Source: Paracoccaceae bacterium
GTDB lineage: Bacteria > Pseudomonadota > Alphaproteobacteria > Rhodobacterales > Rhodobacteraceae
Assembly (NCBI GenBank): GCA_019090795.1
Contig: JAHRVG010000058.1
Location: forward strand, 1-47,408
Length of the DNA: 47,408 bases
Reading direction: 5' to 3'
Shown: piece by piece, positions 8,735 through 17,147 of the stretch
How the letters are laid out: each line of letters opens with the position of its first letter
Position numbering within the stretch: the stretch's first letter is position 1
Program-made: the position numbers and the translations under genes
The notes under the pieces: generated by a model
The model's database searches: none
What the model was told of the DNA's origin: nothing
Seen by the model: the letters and a program-made list of their open reading frames with translations, nothing else

Positions 8735-10606
8735 ATGAACGAACCACAGGCGAAACGAATGACAGCGGGTGCTGCCTATGGGCGTCTGTGGCGCGACTGG
8801 TTGGTGCCGCATTGGGGCAAAATGCTGGTCTCGATCGTGTTGATGGCGATTGTGGCGGTATCGACGGCTGGCTATGCCAAGTTCATGGAGTGGATAATCT
8901 CTGCTTTGCAGGACAATCATTCCGGTGTGATCTGGTGGGGCCCACTGGGAATTATCCTGCTGACCTCCACCAAAGGCATTTCCAGTTATGTGCACCAGCG
9001 GGTGCAGAACCGCATGCTGTCGACCGTGCAGGCGGATATGCAAAAACTGATGTTCGAGCGGCTGGTAAACATGGATCTAGCACTTTTGCTCGCGGAATCC
9101 CCTGCCGCATTGGCGACGCGGTTTTCGGCGGATATCGAACTGATCCGCAACGCTTCAACGCAGGTTCTCAGCTCGATCCGCAGTTTGCTGACATTGATTG
9201 CCACTGTGGTGGTGATTATTTCCATCGACTGGATGATGGCGGCCACTTTAGTGATTGTGGTTATACTCGCCTTCGGGCCGATCGGCATCACTGGCGCCAA
9301 AATCCGCAAGATTTCCGACCATACCCAGAATGAAATTGCCCATATGACCGAGGCCGTGAATGAGGGCCTGAGCGGCATCCGCATGGTGCGTACTTACCAG
9401 CTTGAAGCTTGGGTGAAACGCTCGTCTGACAAAGTGTTCGAGCGCCTGCTGTCCTTGCGGATTTCGCTGGTGAAATGGCAGGCAATGATCACCCCGATGA
9501 TTGAAATTCTGGCGGGGTTGTCGATTGCGATGCTGCTGTTTCTGGTGGCTTGGCGGATCCAAAGTGGGGCGATTGATCTGGCCGGTTTCATCGGGCTGAT
9601 TTCAGCCCTTGGAGTTGCCACAAATCCGGCGCGCAAACTGGGCGGGGCCTATGCGTTGGCTTTGCAAGGTATGGCGGCGCTGGAGCGGGTTTACGCGCTA
9701 TATGATGCGGAAAACCACATTAAAAATGGCGATTTTTCTTTTGCTGAGGGCGAGAAAGCCAAAGGCGAAATCACTTTTGAGGCGGTGGATTTTGTTTATC
9801 CGGACGGCTATCAGGCCTTGCACCAAGTGAACCTGAAAATTGAACCGGGGAAGACTTATGCTTTTGTTGGGCGCTCGGGTGCCGGAAAATCGACAATTTT
9901 CAACCTGCTGCCACGTTTGTTTGACGCCACAAACGGGCAGATCAAAATTGATGGGCTGGACGTGCGAGAGCATTCACTGGAGGCATTGCGCGAACAAATT
10001 TCCGTCGTTGGGCAGGATTCGGTTCTGCTATCAGGTACGGTGCTGGATAACATCGGTTTTGGCCGCAAGGTTGCCGACCGGGAAGCGGTGATAAAAGCGG
10101 CCAAGGCAGCCGCAGCGGATGATTTCATCACGGCACTGCCCAACGGGTATGACACGCAGATTGATCCCGCCAAAAACGCCTTTTCGGGGGGCGAGCGGCA
10201 ACGCTTGTCCATTGCGCGCGCCATTTTGCGGGATGCGCCTATTTTGTTGCTGGATGAGCCGACCTCGGCGCTTGATGCGCAATCCGAGAGCACAATTCGC
10301 TCCGCGCTGGATGATCTGTCAGAGGGCCGCACAACGCTGGTAATTGCCCACCGTCTGGCGACGATTCTCGATGCTGACCAGATTGTTGTGATGGACAAGG
10401 GGCGGGTTGAGGATCAGGGAACGCATGACGAACTGCTGGCGCATGACGGCATTTATGCGGAACTGTTTAATCTGCAATTTGATCTCAGCCCCAGCAATGG
10501 CGGTCAAAGGCGGGGGCGGTCTTTCGCTGGTTCTAAACGCAAACGTGGCATGATGGAACGGATCAGCCGGTTTATTGGTTTTGGCGGCGATTCTGATAGC
10601 GCTTAG
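8735..10606 (+). CDS. ABC exporter, fused permease-ATPase (MsbA-like)
   Basis: Half-transporter of about 623 residues expected to dimerise in the inner membrane. The N-terminal half has several hydrophobic helices (MLVSIVLMAIVAVSTAGYA, LTLIATVVVIISI, MLLFLVAW). The C-terminal ATPase has Walker A GRSGAGKST, Q-loop ISVVGQD, signature SGGERQR, Walker B ILLLDEPTSALD and the H-loop in VIAHR. This layout matches MsbA-type lipid or drug exporters; the substrate cannot be told. ATG 8735 (MNEPQAKRM) is chosen; an in-frame ATG at 8696 would add 13 residues. The basic tail after the ATPase is followed by a 35-base convergent overlap with the glycosyltransferase gene. Confidence 0.9.
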   Translation: MNEPQAKRMTAGAAYGRLWRDWLVPHWGKMLVSIVLMAIVAVSTAGYAKFMEWIISALQDNHSGVIWWGPLGIILLTSTKGISSYVHQRVQNRMLSTVQADMQKLMFERLVNMDLALLLAESPAALATRFSADIELIRNASTQVLSSIRSLLTLIATVVVIISIDWMMAATLVIVVILAFGPIGITGAKIRKISDHTQNEIAHMTEAVNEGLSGIRMVRTYQLEAWVKRSSDKVFERLLSLRISLVKWQAMITPMIEILAGLSIAMLLFLVAWRIQSGAIDLAGFIGLISALGVATNPARKLGGAYALALQGMAALERVYALYDAENHIKNGDFSFAEGEKAKGEITFEAVDFVYPDGYQALHQVNLKIEPGKTYAFVGRSGAGKSTIFNLLPRLFDATNGQIKIDGLDVREHSLEALREQISVVGQDSVLLSGTVLDNIGFGRKVADREAVIKAAKAAAADDFITALPNGYDTQIDPAKNAFSGGERQRLSIARAILRDAPILLLDEPTSALDAQSESTIRSALDDLSEGRTTLVIAHRLATILDADQIVVMDKGRVEDQGTHDELLAHDGIYAELFNLQFDLSPSNGGQRRGRSFAGSKRKRGMMERISRFIGFGGDSDSA

Positions 10607-11267
10607 CCAGTTTATCCGGAGAACGACCCAGAAAATATTGGGCTAATAGCCCCAAATTCCGCGTACCACGCCAAAACCAGCCTTGCTGTTGGTAACGTGC
10701 GGCGCTGGTGGTTGCTGTTGCCTGCAAGGGTCGCAAGTTACCGCGCAAGGCGCGTGCAAGGGCAACGTCTTCCATCAAGGGGATATCCTGAAAACCACCG
10801 GTCTGGCCATAGGTCAGGCTGGAAATCAGCAACCCCTGATCGCCGTAGGGCAGGCCAAACAGTCTTGCCCGCAAGTTTGCCCAACCGGCCACAAATCTGG
10901 GCGCAAAACCCTCTGCGTCAAACCGCAGCTGGAAATAACCCGCCTTTCGCCCACGCGCCATATGGGCGCGTACTGCGGCTGTCCAGCCATTTGACAACAC
11001 CGTATCGCTGTGCAGGAATAAAAGCCAATCCCCCTGCGCCGCCAAAGCACCGGCCGCCATCTGGCCTCCGCGCCCCTGTGGGGCGATAATCAACTGCGCC
11101 CCCACCTCTTCCGCCAGTTCGGCTATTGCATCGCTGGAACCGCCATCCGCAAGGATCAACTCGCCCAGTAACCCGTCTTCTACTGCCTCGAACACGCTGG
11201 CCAGCGTCGGGCCAAGGCTGGCGGCGCTTTCCAGCGTCGGGATAATAACAGAAAGAGGTGCGCGCAT
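10572..11267 (-). CDS. TIGR04283-type family 2 glycosyltransferase
   Basis: This 231-residue GT-A protein starts MRAPLSVIIPTLESAASL. It shows the nucleotide-sugar-binding ILADGGSSDA, the run PQGRGGQMAAGA, and LFLHSDTVL, whose HSDT replaces the usual DxD. Next come PYGDQGLLIS and GFQDIPLMEDVALAR. These are features of the short TIGR04283 glycosyltransferases, which are often found with phytoene- or lipid-related genes. The product is probably cytoplasmic or membrane-associated and its acceptor is unknown. The 3' end overlaps the ABC exporter gene on the other strand. The 5' end is only 69 bases from the divergent ygfZ-type gene. Confidence 0.85.
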   Translation of the reverse strand: MRAPLSVIIPTLESAASLGPTLASVFEAVEDGLLGELILADGGSSDAIAELAEEVGAQLIIAPQGRGGQMAAGALAAQGDWLLFLHSDTVLSNGWTAAVRAHMARGRKAGYFQLRFDAEGFAPRFVAGWANLRARLFGLPYGDQGLLISSLTYGQTGGFQDIPLMEDVALARALRGNLRPLQATATTSAARYQQQGWFWRGTRNLGLLAQYFLGRSPDKLAKRYQNRRQNQ

Positions 11268-11336
11268 GTTGCTCTGGCCTGTGTGGGTACTCTGCGCTAT
11301 TTATCCCAAGACAGAGGTTTTTCACAAGGGGCAGCT

Positions 11337-12080
11337 ATGGCAGGTGAATGGGCAGCGGATCGCACGGTATTGCGGATTTCGGGCGCTGATGCGCGTAAGT
11401 TTTTACAGGATTTGGTGACCAATGATGTGGAAATGCCGGGATTGGTCTATGCGGCATTGCTGACGCCGCAGGGCAAATACCTGTTTGATTTCTTTTTGCA
11501 GGCTGAGGGGGACAGCTTTTTGCTGGATATCCAAAGCGCGCGCGCGGCGGCATTGGCACAGCGTCTGAATATGTATCGCCTGCGCGCAGATGTGAAGATT
11601 GAGGAGGCCGGATTGTTCGTGAACCGTGGCTTGGGCAATGCGCCGGACGGGGCCCATAGCGACCCCCGCAATCCTGCACTGGGCTGGCGTAGTTATGCGC
11701 GCGACAAGGGTGGCGCGGCGCAAATCGACTGGGCGGCAATCCGTGTAACCCATTGCATTCCTGAAACCGGAATAGAGCTACTGCCAGACAACAGTTATAT
11801 TCTGGAGGCGGGTTTTGAAGCTTTGAGCGGCGTTGATTTTCGCAAAGGCTGCTATGTGGGGCAGGAGGTCACCGCGCGGATGAAGCACAAGACAGAATTG
11901 CGCAAAGGCCTGCGTGGTGTGACGGTGAAGGGCGAGGCCCCTGTCGGCAGCGAGATCAAGGTCGATGGCAAGCTTGTCGGTACCCTGTTTTCCCAATCGG
12001 GCGGCAAAGGCATTGCTTTTTTGCGGTTGGACCGGGTGCGCGAAGGGATGATGGCGGATGGGGCGGGCATTTCGCTTTAG
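11337..12080 (+). CDS. ygfZ: YgfZ/GcvT-like folate-binding protein
   Basis: Tetrahydrofolate-dependent protein that helps maintain certain iron-sulphur enzymes such as MiaB. The start chosen is ATG 11337 (MAGEWAADRTVLRISG), with AAGGGG just upstream, giving 247 residues; a GTG further upstream keeps the frame open but adds sequence not typical of the family. The diagnostic YgfZ signature KGCYVGQE lies at about residues 170-177, with its conserved cysteine. The N-terminal RKFLQDLVTNDV and LTPQGKYLFDFF segments are also typical. The stop overlaps the convergent sulfotransferase by 4 bases. Confidence 0.9.
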   Translation: MAGEWAADRTVLRISGADARKFLQDLVTNDVEMPGLVYAALLTPQGKYLFDFFLQAEGDSFLLDIQSARAAALAQRLNMYRLRADVKIEEAGLFVNRGLGNAPDGAHSDPRNPALGWRSYARDKGGAAQIDWAAIRVTHCIPETGIELLPDNSYILEAGFEALSGVDFRKGCYVGQEVTARMKHKTELRKGLRGVTVKGEAPVGSEIKVDGKLVGTLFSQSGGKGIAFLRLDRVREGMMADGAGISL

Positions 12081-12727
12081 CCAAATTGATAGCCAAACTT
12101 CGCGATGTCAGGGGCGTAGAGGCTGGCGATCAGGCTCGCGTCTTGCGGGTTGTAATAGGGTCTGTAATCCGCCGAGCGCTTGGATTGGTTTTCGCGCGGG
12201 ATCAGCGGCAGCTTGATGCCCAATGCGGCCTCTAGCGGGGGCAGATCTTTGGGTAAATGCTCTAGTCTCAGGTAGAGATTGCACCGGTCGACGCCTTTTC
12301 GGTCGCAAACATAGTAAGAACTGGAGTCAGTACGACAGGCCGCGCCGGTTGTCGGGTCATTCAAAAACGGGCTGAAATCCAGCCTTTTGGCAAGCCTGAC
12401 AGCCGGATGCTTGAATGCCTGTTCGCGCAGCCAGTGGTAATAGCTGACCATCCGGTCCCACGGGTTGCGCACCAGTGTGAACACAAAATACGTCTCGATC
12501 TGGGCTTGGTCCACCAACCCGTAAATATCGTTCAGGCGGGAATGCTTCCACAGGCGCCCACTGGCCTGCATGCCGTGTAGACGCTTACGCCGATTGCGCG
12601 CCTTGGGCGTGTCGCCAATCAAGATGTCGTCCTTCATAGCCTTGGTCTCCAGCGCCAGCGCCAGCGACGTCCCCCCAGTTTTTGGGATATGGACAAAGAT
12701 AAATTTACGCCCGTGAGAAATAATCAT
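12077..12727 (-). CDS. Sulfotransferase-family protein
   Basis: This 216-residue protein has the two PAPS-binding signatures of the family. The 5'-phosphosulfate loop is FVHIPKTGGTSLALAL near residues 11-26, and the 3'-phosphate-binding segment is FTLVRNPWDRMVSYYHW around 85-102. Spacing and length match the small bacterial sulfotransferase group (sulfotransferase 2-like). The acceptor may be a glycan or lipid, because a glycosyltransferase lies close by, but nothing in the sequence proves this. No signal peptide is evident. It is divergent from the acyl-CoA ligase, with 76 bases between starts. Confidence 0.85.
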   Translation of the reverse strand: MIISHGRKFIFVHIPKTGGTSLALALETKAMKDDILIGDTPKARNRRKRLHGMQASGRLWKHSRLNDIYGLVDQAQIETYFVFTLVRNPWDRMVSYYHWLREQAFKHPAVRLAKRLDFSPFLNDPTTGAACRTDSSSYYVCDRKGVDRCNLYLRLEHLPKDLPPLEAALGIKLPLIPRENQSKRSADYRPYYNPQDASLIASLYAPDIAKFGYQFG

Positions 12728-12803
12728 GGGCGCAGTCTAAACCGCGGCCGTTCTATTGCAATCGCTGTTTGTTTCTGCGACTATTTTTGCCAAATATTCA
12801 GGG

Positions 12804-14441
12804 ATGGAAAACATGACAAAAATGGCGGACGAGATCGGGTTGGACAAGAACAGCGCTAATTATACAGCCTTGACCCCTCTGTCACATTTAATGCGCGCGC
12901 GTGATGTTTATCCCGACTACGAGGCCCTTGTTTACGGCCCGGCCCGCCACACATGGGCGCAGATGTATGATCGCTGTACCCAGCTTGGTTCCGCGCTTAA
13001 ATCCATGGGTGTTGCCCCCGGTGATGTGGTTTCGGCACTTCTGCCCAACATTCCGGCCATGGCCGAGGCACATTTTGCGGTGCCCCTGATTGGGGCTGTT
13101 CTGAATTCAATCAACATCCGGCTGGATACCGAAACTGTGGCTTATATTTTTGACCACTCCGAAGCCAAAATCGCCCTTGTGGACAGTCAGTTTATTGAAT
13201 TGGCCGAGGCCGCAAAGGCCGAGGCCGATGGCCAAGGCCCGCTTATTATAGAGGTTCCGGACCTGCATGCAGGCATTCCCGTCACCGGACGCCACCCATT
13301 ATATGAGGAGGTGATGGCCAGCGGTGATCCGACTATGCCCTGGCATCTGCCGGAAGACGAATGGAACAGCATCGCGCTGAATTATACCTCCGGCACCACG
13401 GGGCGACCCAAGGGCGTGGTTTACCACCACCGCGGGGCCTATCTGAACACCATGGGTACCGCGATCAGCTGGGAGCTGTCGCTGCATCCGAAATTCCTGA
13501 CCATCGTGCCACTGTTTCACTGCAACGGTTGGTGCCACACGTGGCTGATGCCGGCAGTTGGTGGTACAATCATTTGTTGTCGCGATGTGACTGCTAAGGC
13601 GATTTTCGATGCAATCGAAAACGAGGGCGTCACCCATTTTGGCGGGGCGCCAATTGTGCTAAATGCGCTGGTGAATGCCAAGCCGGAGGAAAAGAAGCCG
13701 TTCTCACACCCAATCCGAGTGGTGACTGCAGGCTCGCCACCATCCCCTGCGACCATTAAGGCGACCGAGGCGTTGGGCTTTAGCGTGATGCAGGTTTACG
13801 GGCTGACGGAAACTTATGGCCCGACCACCGAATGTGTGGAACCGGCCAGTTGGAAAAACCTGCCACCTGAAGAACGATTCAAGAAAATGGCCAATGTCGG
13901 CGTGCGTTTTCCGATGATGGAGGATATCGACGTTGTGGACCGCGAAACCCGCCAACCGGTACCGCGTGACGGGGAGACCACCGGCGAAATCGTCATTCGC
14001 GGCAACTGCGTGATGAAAGGCTATTACAAGAACCCGCAGGCCACCGCTGAAGCGTTTCAGGGCGGATATTTTCGTTCCGGCGACATCGCGGTGCGCCATC
14101 CCGATGGCTATATTCAGATTACTGACCGTATGAAAGACATCATCATATCGGGGGGGGAGAATATTTCATCGGTGGAGGTCGAATCCGTGTTGATGGCCCA
14201 TCCAGCCGTGAGCCTCTGTGCTGTCGTGGCCAGACCCGATGAGAAATGGGGCGAAACCCCTTGTGCGTTTATCGAGTTGATTGAGGGGCAGACCGGTGAC
14301 CAAGCCGAAATTATCGCCTTTTGCCGCACGCATCTGGCAGGGTTCAAATCTCCCAAAACCGTGCTGTTTCAGGAACTGCCGAAAACCTCTACCGGTAAGA
14401 TACAAAAATTTGAACTGAGGGTGATCGCCAAGGCGCTTTGA
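12804..14441 (+). CDS. AMP-forming acyl-CoA synthetase (possibly methylmercaptopropionyl-CoA ligase-like)
   Basis: Member of the adenylate-forming family, about 545 residues. The AMP-binding P-loop is LNYTSGTTGRPKGVVYHHRG. Later motifs are VMQVYGLTETYGP, YFRSGDIAVRHPDGY, DRMKDIIISGGENIS and the catalytic-lysine segment TSTGKIQKF. The N-terminal NYTALTPLSHLMRARDVYPD and the GAYLNTMG stretch resemble the DmdB-like group that activates methylmercaptopropionate and medium-chain acids. That assignment is tentative, because no dmdC or dmdD partners occur here. ATG 12804 and ATG 12813 are both plausible starts. A strong bidirectional hairpin follows the gene. Confidence 0.85.
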   Translation: MENMTKMADEIGLDKNSANYTALTPLSHLMRARDVYPDYEALVYGPARHTWAQMYDRCTQLGSALKSMGVAPGDVVSALLPNIPAMAEAHFAVPLIGAVLNSINIRLDTETVAYIFDHSEAKIALVDSQFIELAEAAKAEADGQGPLIIEVPDLHAGIPVTGRHPLYEEVMASGDPTMPWHLPEDEWNSIALNYTSGTTGRPKGVVYHHRGAYLNTMGTAISWELSLHPKFLTIVPLFHCNGWCHTWLMPAVGGTIICCRDVTAKAIFDAIENEGVTHFGGAPIVLNALVNAKPEEKKPFSHPIRVVTAGSPPSPATIKATEALGFSVMQVYGLTETYGPTTECVEPASWKNLPPEERFKKMANVGVRFPMMEDIDVVDRETRQPVPRDGETTGEIVIRGNCVMKGYYKNPQATAEAFQGGYFRSGDIAVRHPDGYIQITDRMKDIIISGGENISSVEVESVLMAHPAVSLCAVVARPDEKWGETPCAFIELIEGQTGDQAEIIAFCRTHLAGFKSPKTVLFQELPKTSTGKIQKFELRVIAKAL

Positions 14442-14482
14442 GGCTGAGTTGGCTTTTACTGTACCTATAGCCCGAGTCTCAC

Positions 14483-14544
14483 TTTAATCTGAACTCATTC
14501 GCTCCCATTTCAGTTAGTAGAAATGGGAGCGGTGACAGATTAAA
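14483..14544. terminator. Bipartite inverted repeat between convergent genes, likely bidirectional terminator
   Basis: A perfect 12-base stem, CGCTCCCATTTC (14500-14511) with GAAATGGGAGCG (14520-14531), encloses an 8-base loop. It is flanked by a second perfect pair, TTTAATCTG (14483-14491) and CAGATTAAA (14536-14544), making a stacked cruciform. It lies between the ends of two convergent genes (14441 and 14572). The symmetry suits termination in both directions, although no long U-run follows on either strand. Confidence 0.7.
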
Positions 14545-14571
14545 TCAGAACTAATACAGTTCAGGACTTCC

Positions 14572-15873
14572 TTATTGGCACTGTGGTTTATTTTTGTTCT
14601 TCTTTTTGGAACAATCAATATTGCGCGATTTCTTTGGTTTCTTTTGTGGTTGCGCGCGTTTGACAGCTTTTTTCTTTTGCGGCTGTGCGCGTTTGACAGC
14701 TTTTTTCTTTTGAGGTTGCGCGCGTTTGACAGCTTTCTTCTTTTTTAATTGTTGTTGGGCGCGACCAGTTGCTTGCCCTTGCCCTTGCGCTGGTTTCTTT
14801 ATCTTAGTCTTCTTACTATTTGACGGTTGTTGGGCATTCCCAGATTTTTTCTTTTTCTTACTGATATCGCGACTACCGGTTTGCGTACTCAATTTTTTGC
14901 GCAGGTTTCCAGTGTTAGAATTACGCGTCTTAGCATTGATTGCCTTGGGTTTTTTTATCTTGGTTCTCTTATTGACAGATGCTTTTTGGGCTTTGTTTTT
15001 GGCTTTGGCGGCACGCGCTTTGCGCTTCAAAATCTTTTTACGAGCAACTTTGTTTTGGCCCTTAGTCGGCTTCCATACCGAGTTGTTATTGTTTTTGTTA
15101 ATGATTACATCGCCATTGTTTTTATAGATTGCGTTCGGGCGGGCATGAATTGGCCTTCCGCCCCAACCTGCGCAATTGCGACACCCCCAATATCCATTCC
15201 AACGGTGACGCTTATCGAAAATATTGTCGATTAAGATTGCTGTGGACAAAATTATTGCTGATTTAACAAACACATCGTTTGCAGGGCGGCGATAGACGAC
15301 TACGGGGTCATAACTTGGAACATAGATAACATTGGGTTCAGTCGGTGTAATAACAACGACGTCGTCCTTGCTTGATACTGTCAGTTTATCATTACTTAGT
15401 AGCGCGCCGGAATTAATTGCCTGATCACGCAATCGTTGAATGGCTGACATAATATCGTCATCCTGAGCCAGCATCGCGAGGCCAACTGCTTCTGTCCATT
15501 CGATATCATCAGCCATACGTGACAATACTGTTGGAAAGCCCGTGGCCAGAACCGTAACGCTTGGATCCCAGCCCTGATCTTCAATTTCTTGTTGCCAGAA
15601 TTCGGGATCATCTGACTCATATGTGGTAATGAAAATATCCGCCTGCAGAACCTCGAACGGCACTGTGGCCGCTACAAGTACCTGAATAAGTAAAGTATCG
15701 GGATAAAGCGCTATAGGAGCCACCAGATCTTCTAGCTCGGCACTGGATAACAAGGCTTCTTCGTTAATTCCCAGCTCGGTTTCAACTAATGTGTCACTGG
15801 TTTGGGCAACCGGTGAACCGGTTGCAAAGATACAAGAAAGTATGGTCACGACTAAAAATTTGCTAAACTGCAT
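14572..15873 (-). CDS. DUF3300 secreted protein with lysine-rich repeat tail
   Basis: This 433-residue protein begins at ATG 15873 (MQFSKFLVVTIL), with GGAG 9 bases upstream. A signal peptide covers about residues 1-25. The DUF3300 region (about 35-250) holds LEDLVAPIALYPDTLLIQVLVAAT, NVIYVPSYDPVVVY and, near its end, GYWGCRNCAGWGG. The last 170 residues are extremely basic, dominated by lysine, glutamine and alanine. They include three exact 11-residue repeats KKKAVKRAQPQ. Function is unknown for the family; the tail could bind nucleic acid or acidic polymers at the cell surface (inference). The gene is visibly richer in A+T than its neighbours, suggesting acquisition. It lies downstream of the potassium channel on the same strand. 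Confidence 0.85.
   Translation of the reverse strand: MQFSKFLVVTILSCIFATGSPVAQTSDTLVETELGINEEALLSSAELEDLVAPIALYPDTLLIQVLVAATVPFEVLQADIFITTYESDDPEFWQQEIEDQGWDPSVTVLATGFPTVLSRMADDIEWTEAVGLAMLAQDDDIMSAIQRLRDQAINSGALLSNDKLTVSSKDDVVVITPTEPNVIYVPSYDPVVVYRRPANDVFVKSAIILSTAILIDNIFDKRHRWNGYWGCRNCAGWGGRPIHARPNAIYKNNGDVIINKNNNNSVWKPTKGQNKVARKKILKRKARAAKAKNKAQKASVNKRTKIKKPKAINAKTRNSNTGNLRKKLSTQTGSRDISKKKKKSGNAQQPSNSKKTKIKKPAQGQGQATGRAQQQLKKKKAVKRAQPQKKKAVKRAQPQKKKAVKRAQPQKKPKKSRNIDCSKKKNKNKPQCQ
14641..14739. repeat. Three tandem 33-base repeats inside the DUF3300 gene
   Basis: Three head-to-tail 33-base units differ at only a few positions and encode KKKAVKRAQPQ three times on the minus strand. The unit is a multiple of three, so copy-number change by slippage would keep the frame. 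Confidence 0.92.
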
Positions 15874-16011
15874 GTTGGTCTCCAAACATGGTTACAAGTG
15901 TTTATGGCTCAAATTTAATCCCTCTTCACGATTTGTTTATATACCAAAATACGAACAACAACAACTGAGCTTATTCAAAGCCGAGACTGGGGAGGTCAGC
16001 ACCGTGCCAAA

Positions 16012-16977
16012 TTAGATCTTACGTCGAGGCACAGTATGGGGTTTGCCACAATGCACACAATGCGCGCCGACATGTTCTAGCCGCCGGTCATGTACATCTT
16101 GGCGTATTTCCAGCGCGATTTGCCGACTAAGCCCCAGATTTTTGCGCAAGTCTTCTAGTGCGGTTTCTTCGGTTTCGTCGATGATGCCATCTTCTAGGGC
16201 GCGGCGCAGTTGGTTGCGCAGCGCCTCGCGGTTGCGCCGGAGTTGTGAGGTCAAGCCGCTGGTCAGAATACCGGCGGGCAGCGCAGCCATACCAATGCCC
16301 ACGATGGCCACAAGCGAGCCAAAAATCTGACCCATGGGCGTGATCGGCGTTACATCGCCATACCCTACTGTCGTCAGTGTCGCCATGGCCCACCACATGG
16401 CATGGGGAATTGATCCGAATTTCTCTGGCTGCACCCTGTGCTCCACAAGATACGCCCCGCTTGCTGCAAGAATAAGCAACACCATAAGGATGAAGAATGC
16501 AGCGTAAAAAGAATGTCGTTCTTCGCGGATTACTTCCAGAATGATGGACAGCGCCGGAGAATAGCGGGTTAATTTCAACACACGCAGCAGGCGTAACACC
16601 CGCAAAAAACGCAGGTCTATGATGAAGAAAAAGGTTAAGTAGAACGGCAGAATCGCCAGCAGGTCAATCAAGGCCAGCGGCGAGACCGCGTATTTCAGAC
16701 GCGGGTACTTGGCATCTGCCAGTTTGGGATCTTCAACACAGCTCCAGAGCCGCGCCAGATATTCAAGGGTGAACACGGCAACGGAAACGACCTCAATGGT
16801 GTTGAACAGGCCGACGTATTGGCTGGCTACAGAATCTACCGTTTCCAGAATGACCGATCCCACATTGATCGCAATCAACGCGATCAGCAGGTAATCTACG
16901 ATCTTGCCAAGCCGGTCGGCGGTCTCGGTGTGTTCCAGTTTCTGAAACACGGTTTTGCGCAGGGAATTCTCGGTCAT
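16012..16977 (-). CDS. Voltage-gated potassium channel (six-helix ion transport protein)
   Basis: This 321-residue inner-membrane channel subunit has S1-S3 hydrophobic segments between about 26 and 120. The S4 voltage sensor has regularly spaced arginines (DLRFLRVLRLLRVLKLTR, about 121-138). The pore helix and selectivity filter TLTTVGYGD sit near 201-208, and S6 follows (GSLVAIVGIGMAALPAGIL). TVGYGD specifies potassium. The cytoplasmic C-terminus is charged and ends with HVGAHCVHCGKPH, a C-x2-C cluster with flanking histidines that could bind a metal. The start ATG 16977 has GGGGA immediately upstream. It faces arsM divergently across 170 bases. Confidence 0.9.
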   Translation of the reverse strand: MTENSLRKTVFQKLEHTETADRLGKIVDYLLIALIAINVGSVILETVDSVASQYVGLFNTIEVVSVAVFTLEYLARLWSCVEDPKLADAKYPRLKYAVSPLALIDLLAILPFYLTFFFIIDLRFLRVLRLLRVLKLTRYSPALSIILEVIREERHSFYAAFFILMVLLILAASGAYLVEHRVQPEKFGSIPHAMWWAMATLTTVGYGDVTPITPMGQIFGSLVAIVGIGMAALPAGILTSGLTSQLRRNREALRNQLRRALEDGIIDETEETALEDLRKNLGLSRQIALEIRQDVHDRRLEHVGAHCVHCGKPHTVPRRKI

Positions 16978-17014
16978 TCCCCATGGTTAGCGGGTATTTC
17001 AAAGATATACAAAG

Positions 17015-17058
17015 CATTCCACCAGTGGCTGTGAGGAAACCGTGCTACTGGTGAATTG
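17015..17058. repeat. Imperfect inverted repeat in the channel/arsM divergent region
   Basis: Two 15-base arms (17015-17029 and 17044-17058) match at 12 of 15 positions as an inverted repeat, with a perfect CACCAGT/ACTGGTG core and a 14-base spacer. It lies about 90 bases upstream of arsM and 38 bases upstream of the channel start. It could be an operator for either gene or a leader hairpin. Confidence 0.45.
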
Positions 17059-17147
17059 AACTTTCTGTGTAATTAGTTTCGAATGATTGCAAACGAGGGG
17101 GCGCACGGTTAAGTCCGAGTGGAATTTGACTTCAAAGGACCGGGCCA

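Noticed and set aside
14641-14739. Regular 33-base repeats suggestive of a CRISPR array
   Set aside because: The units are directly adjacent with no spacers and encode in-frame KKKAVKRAQPQ repeats of a protein.
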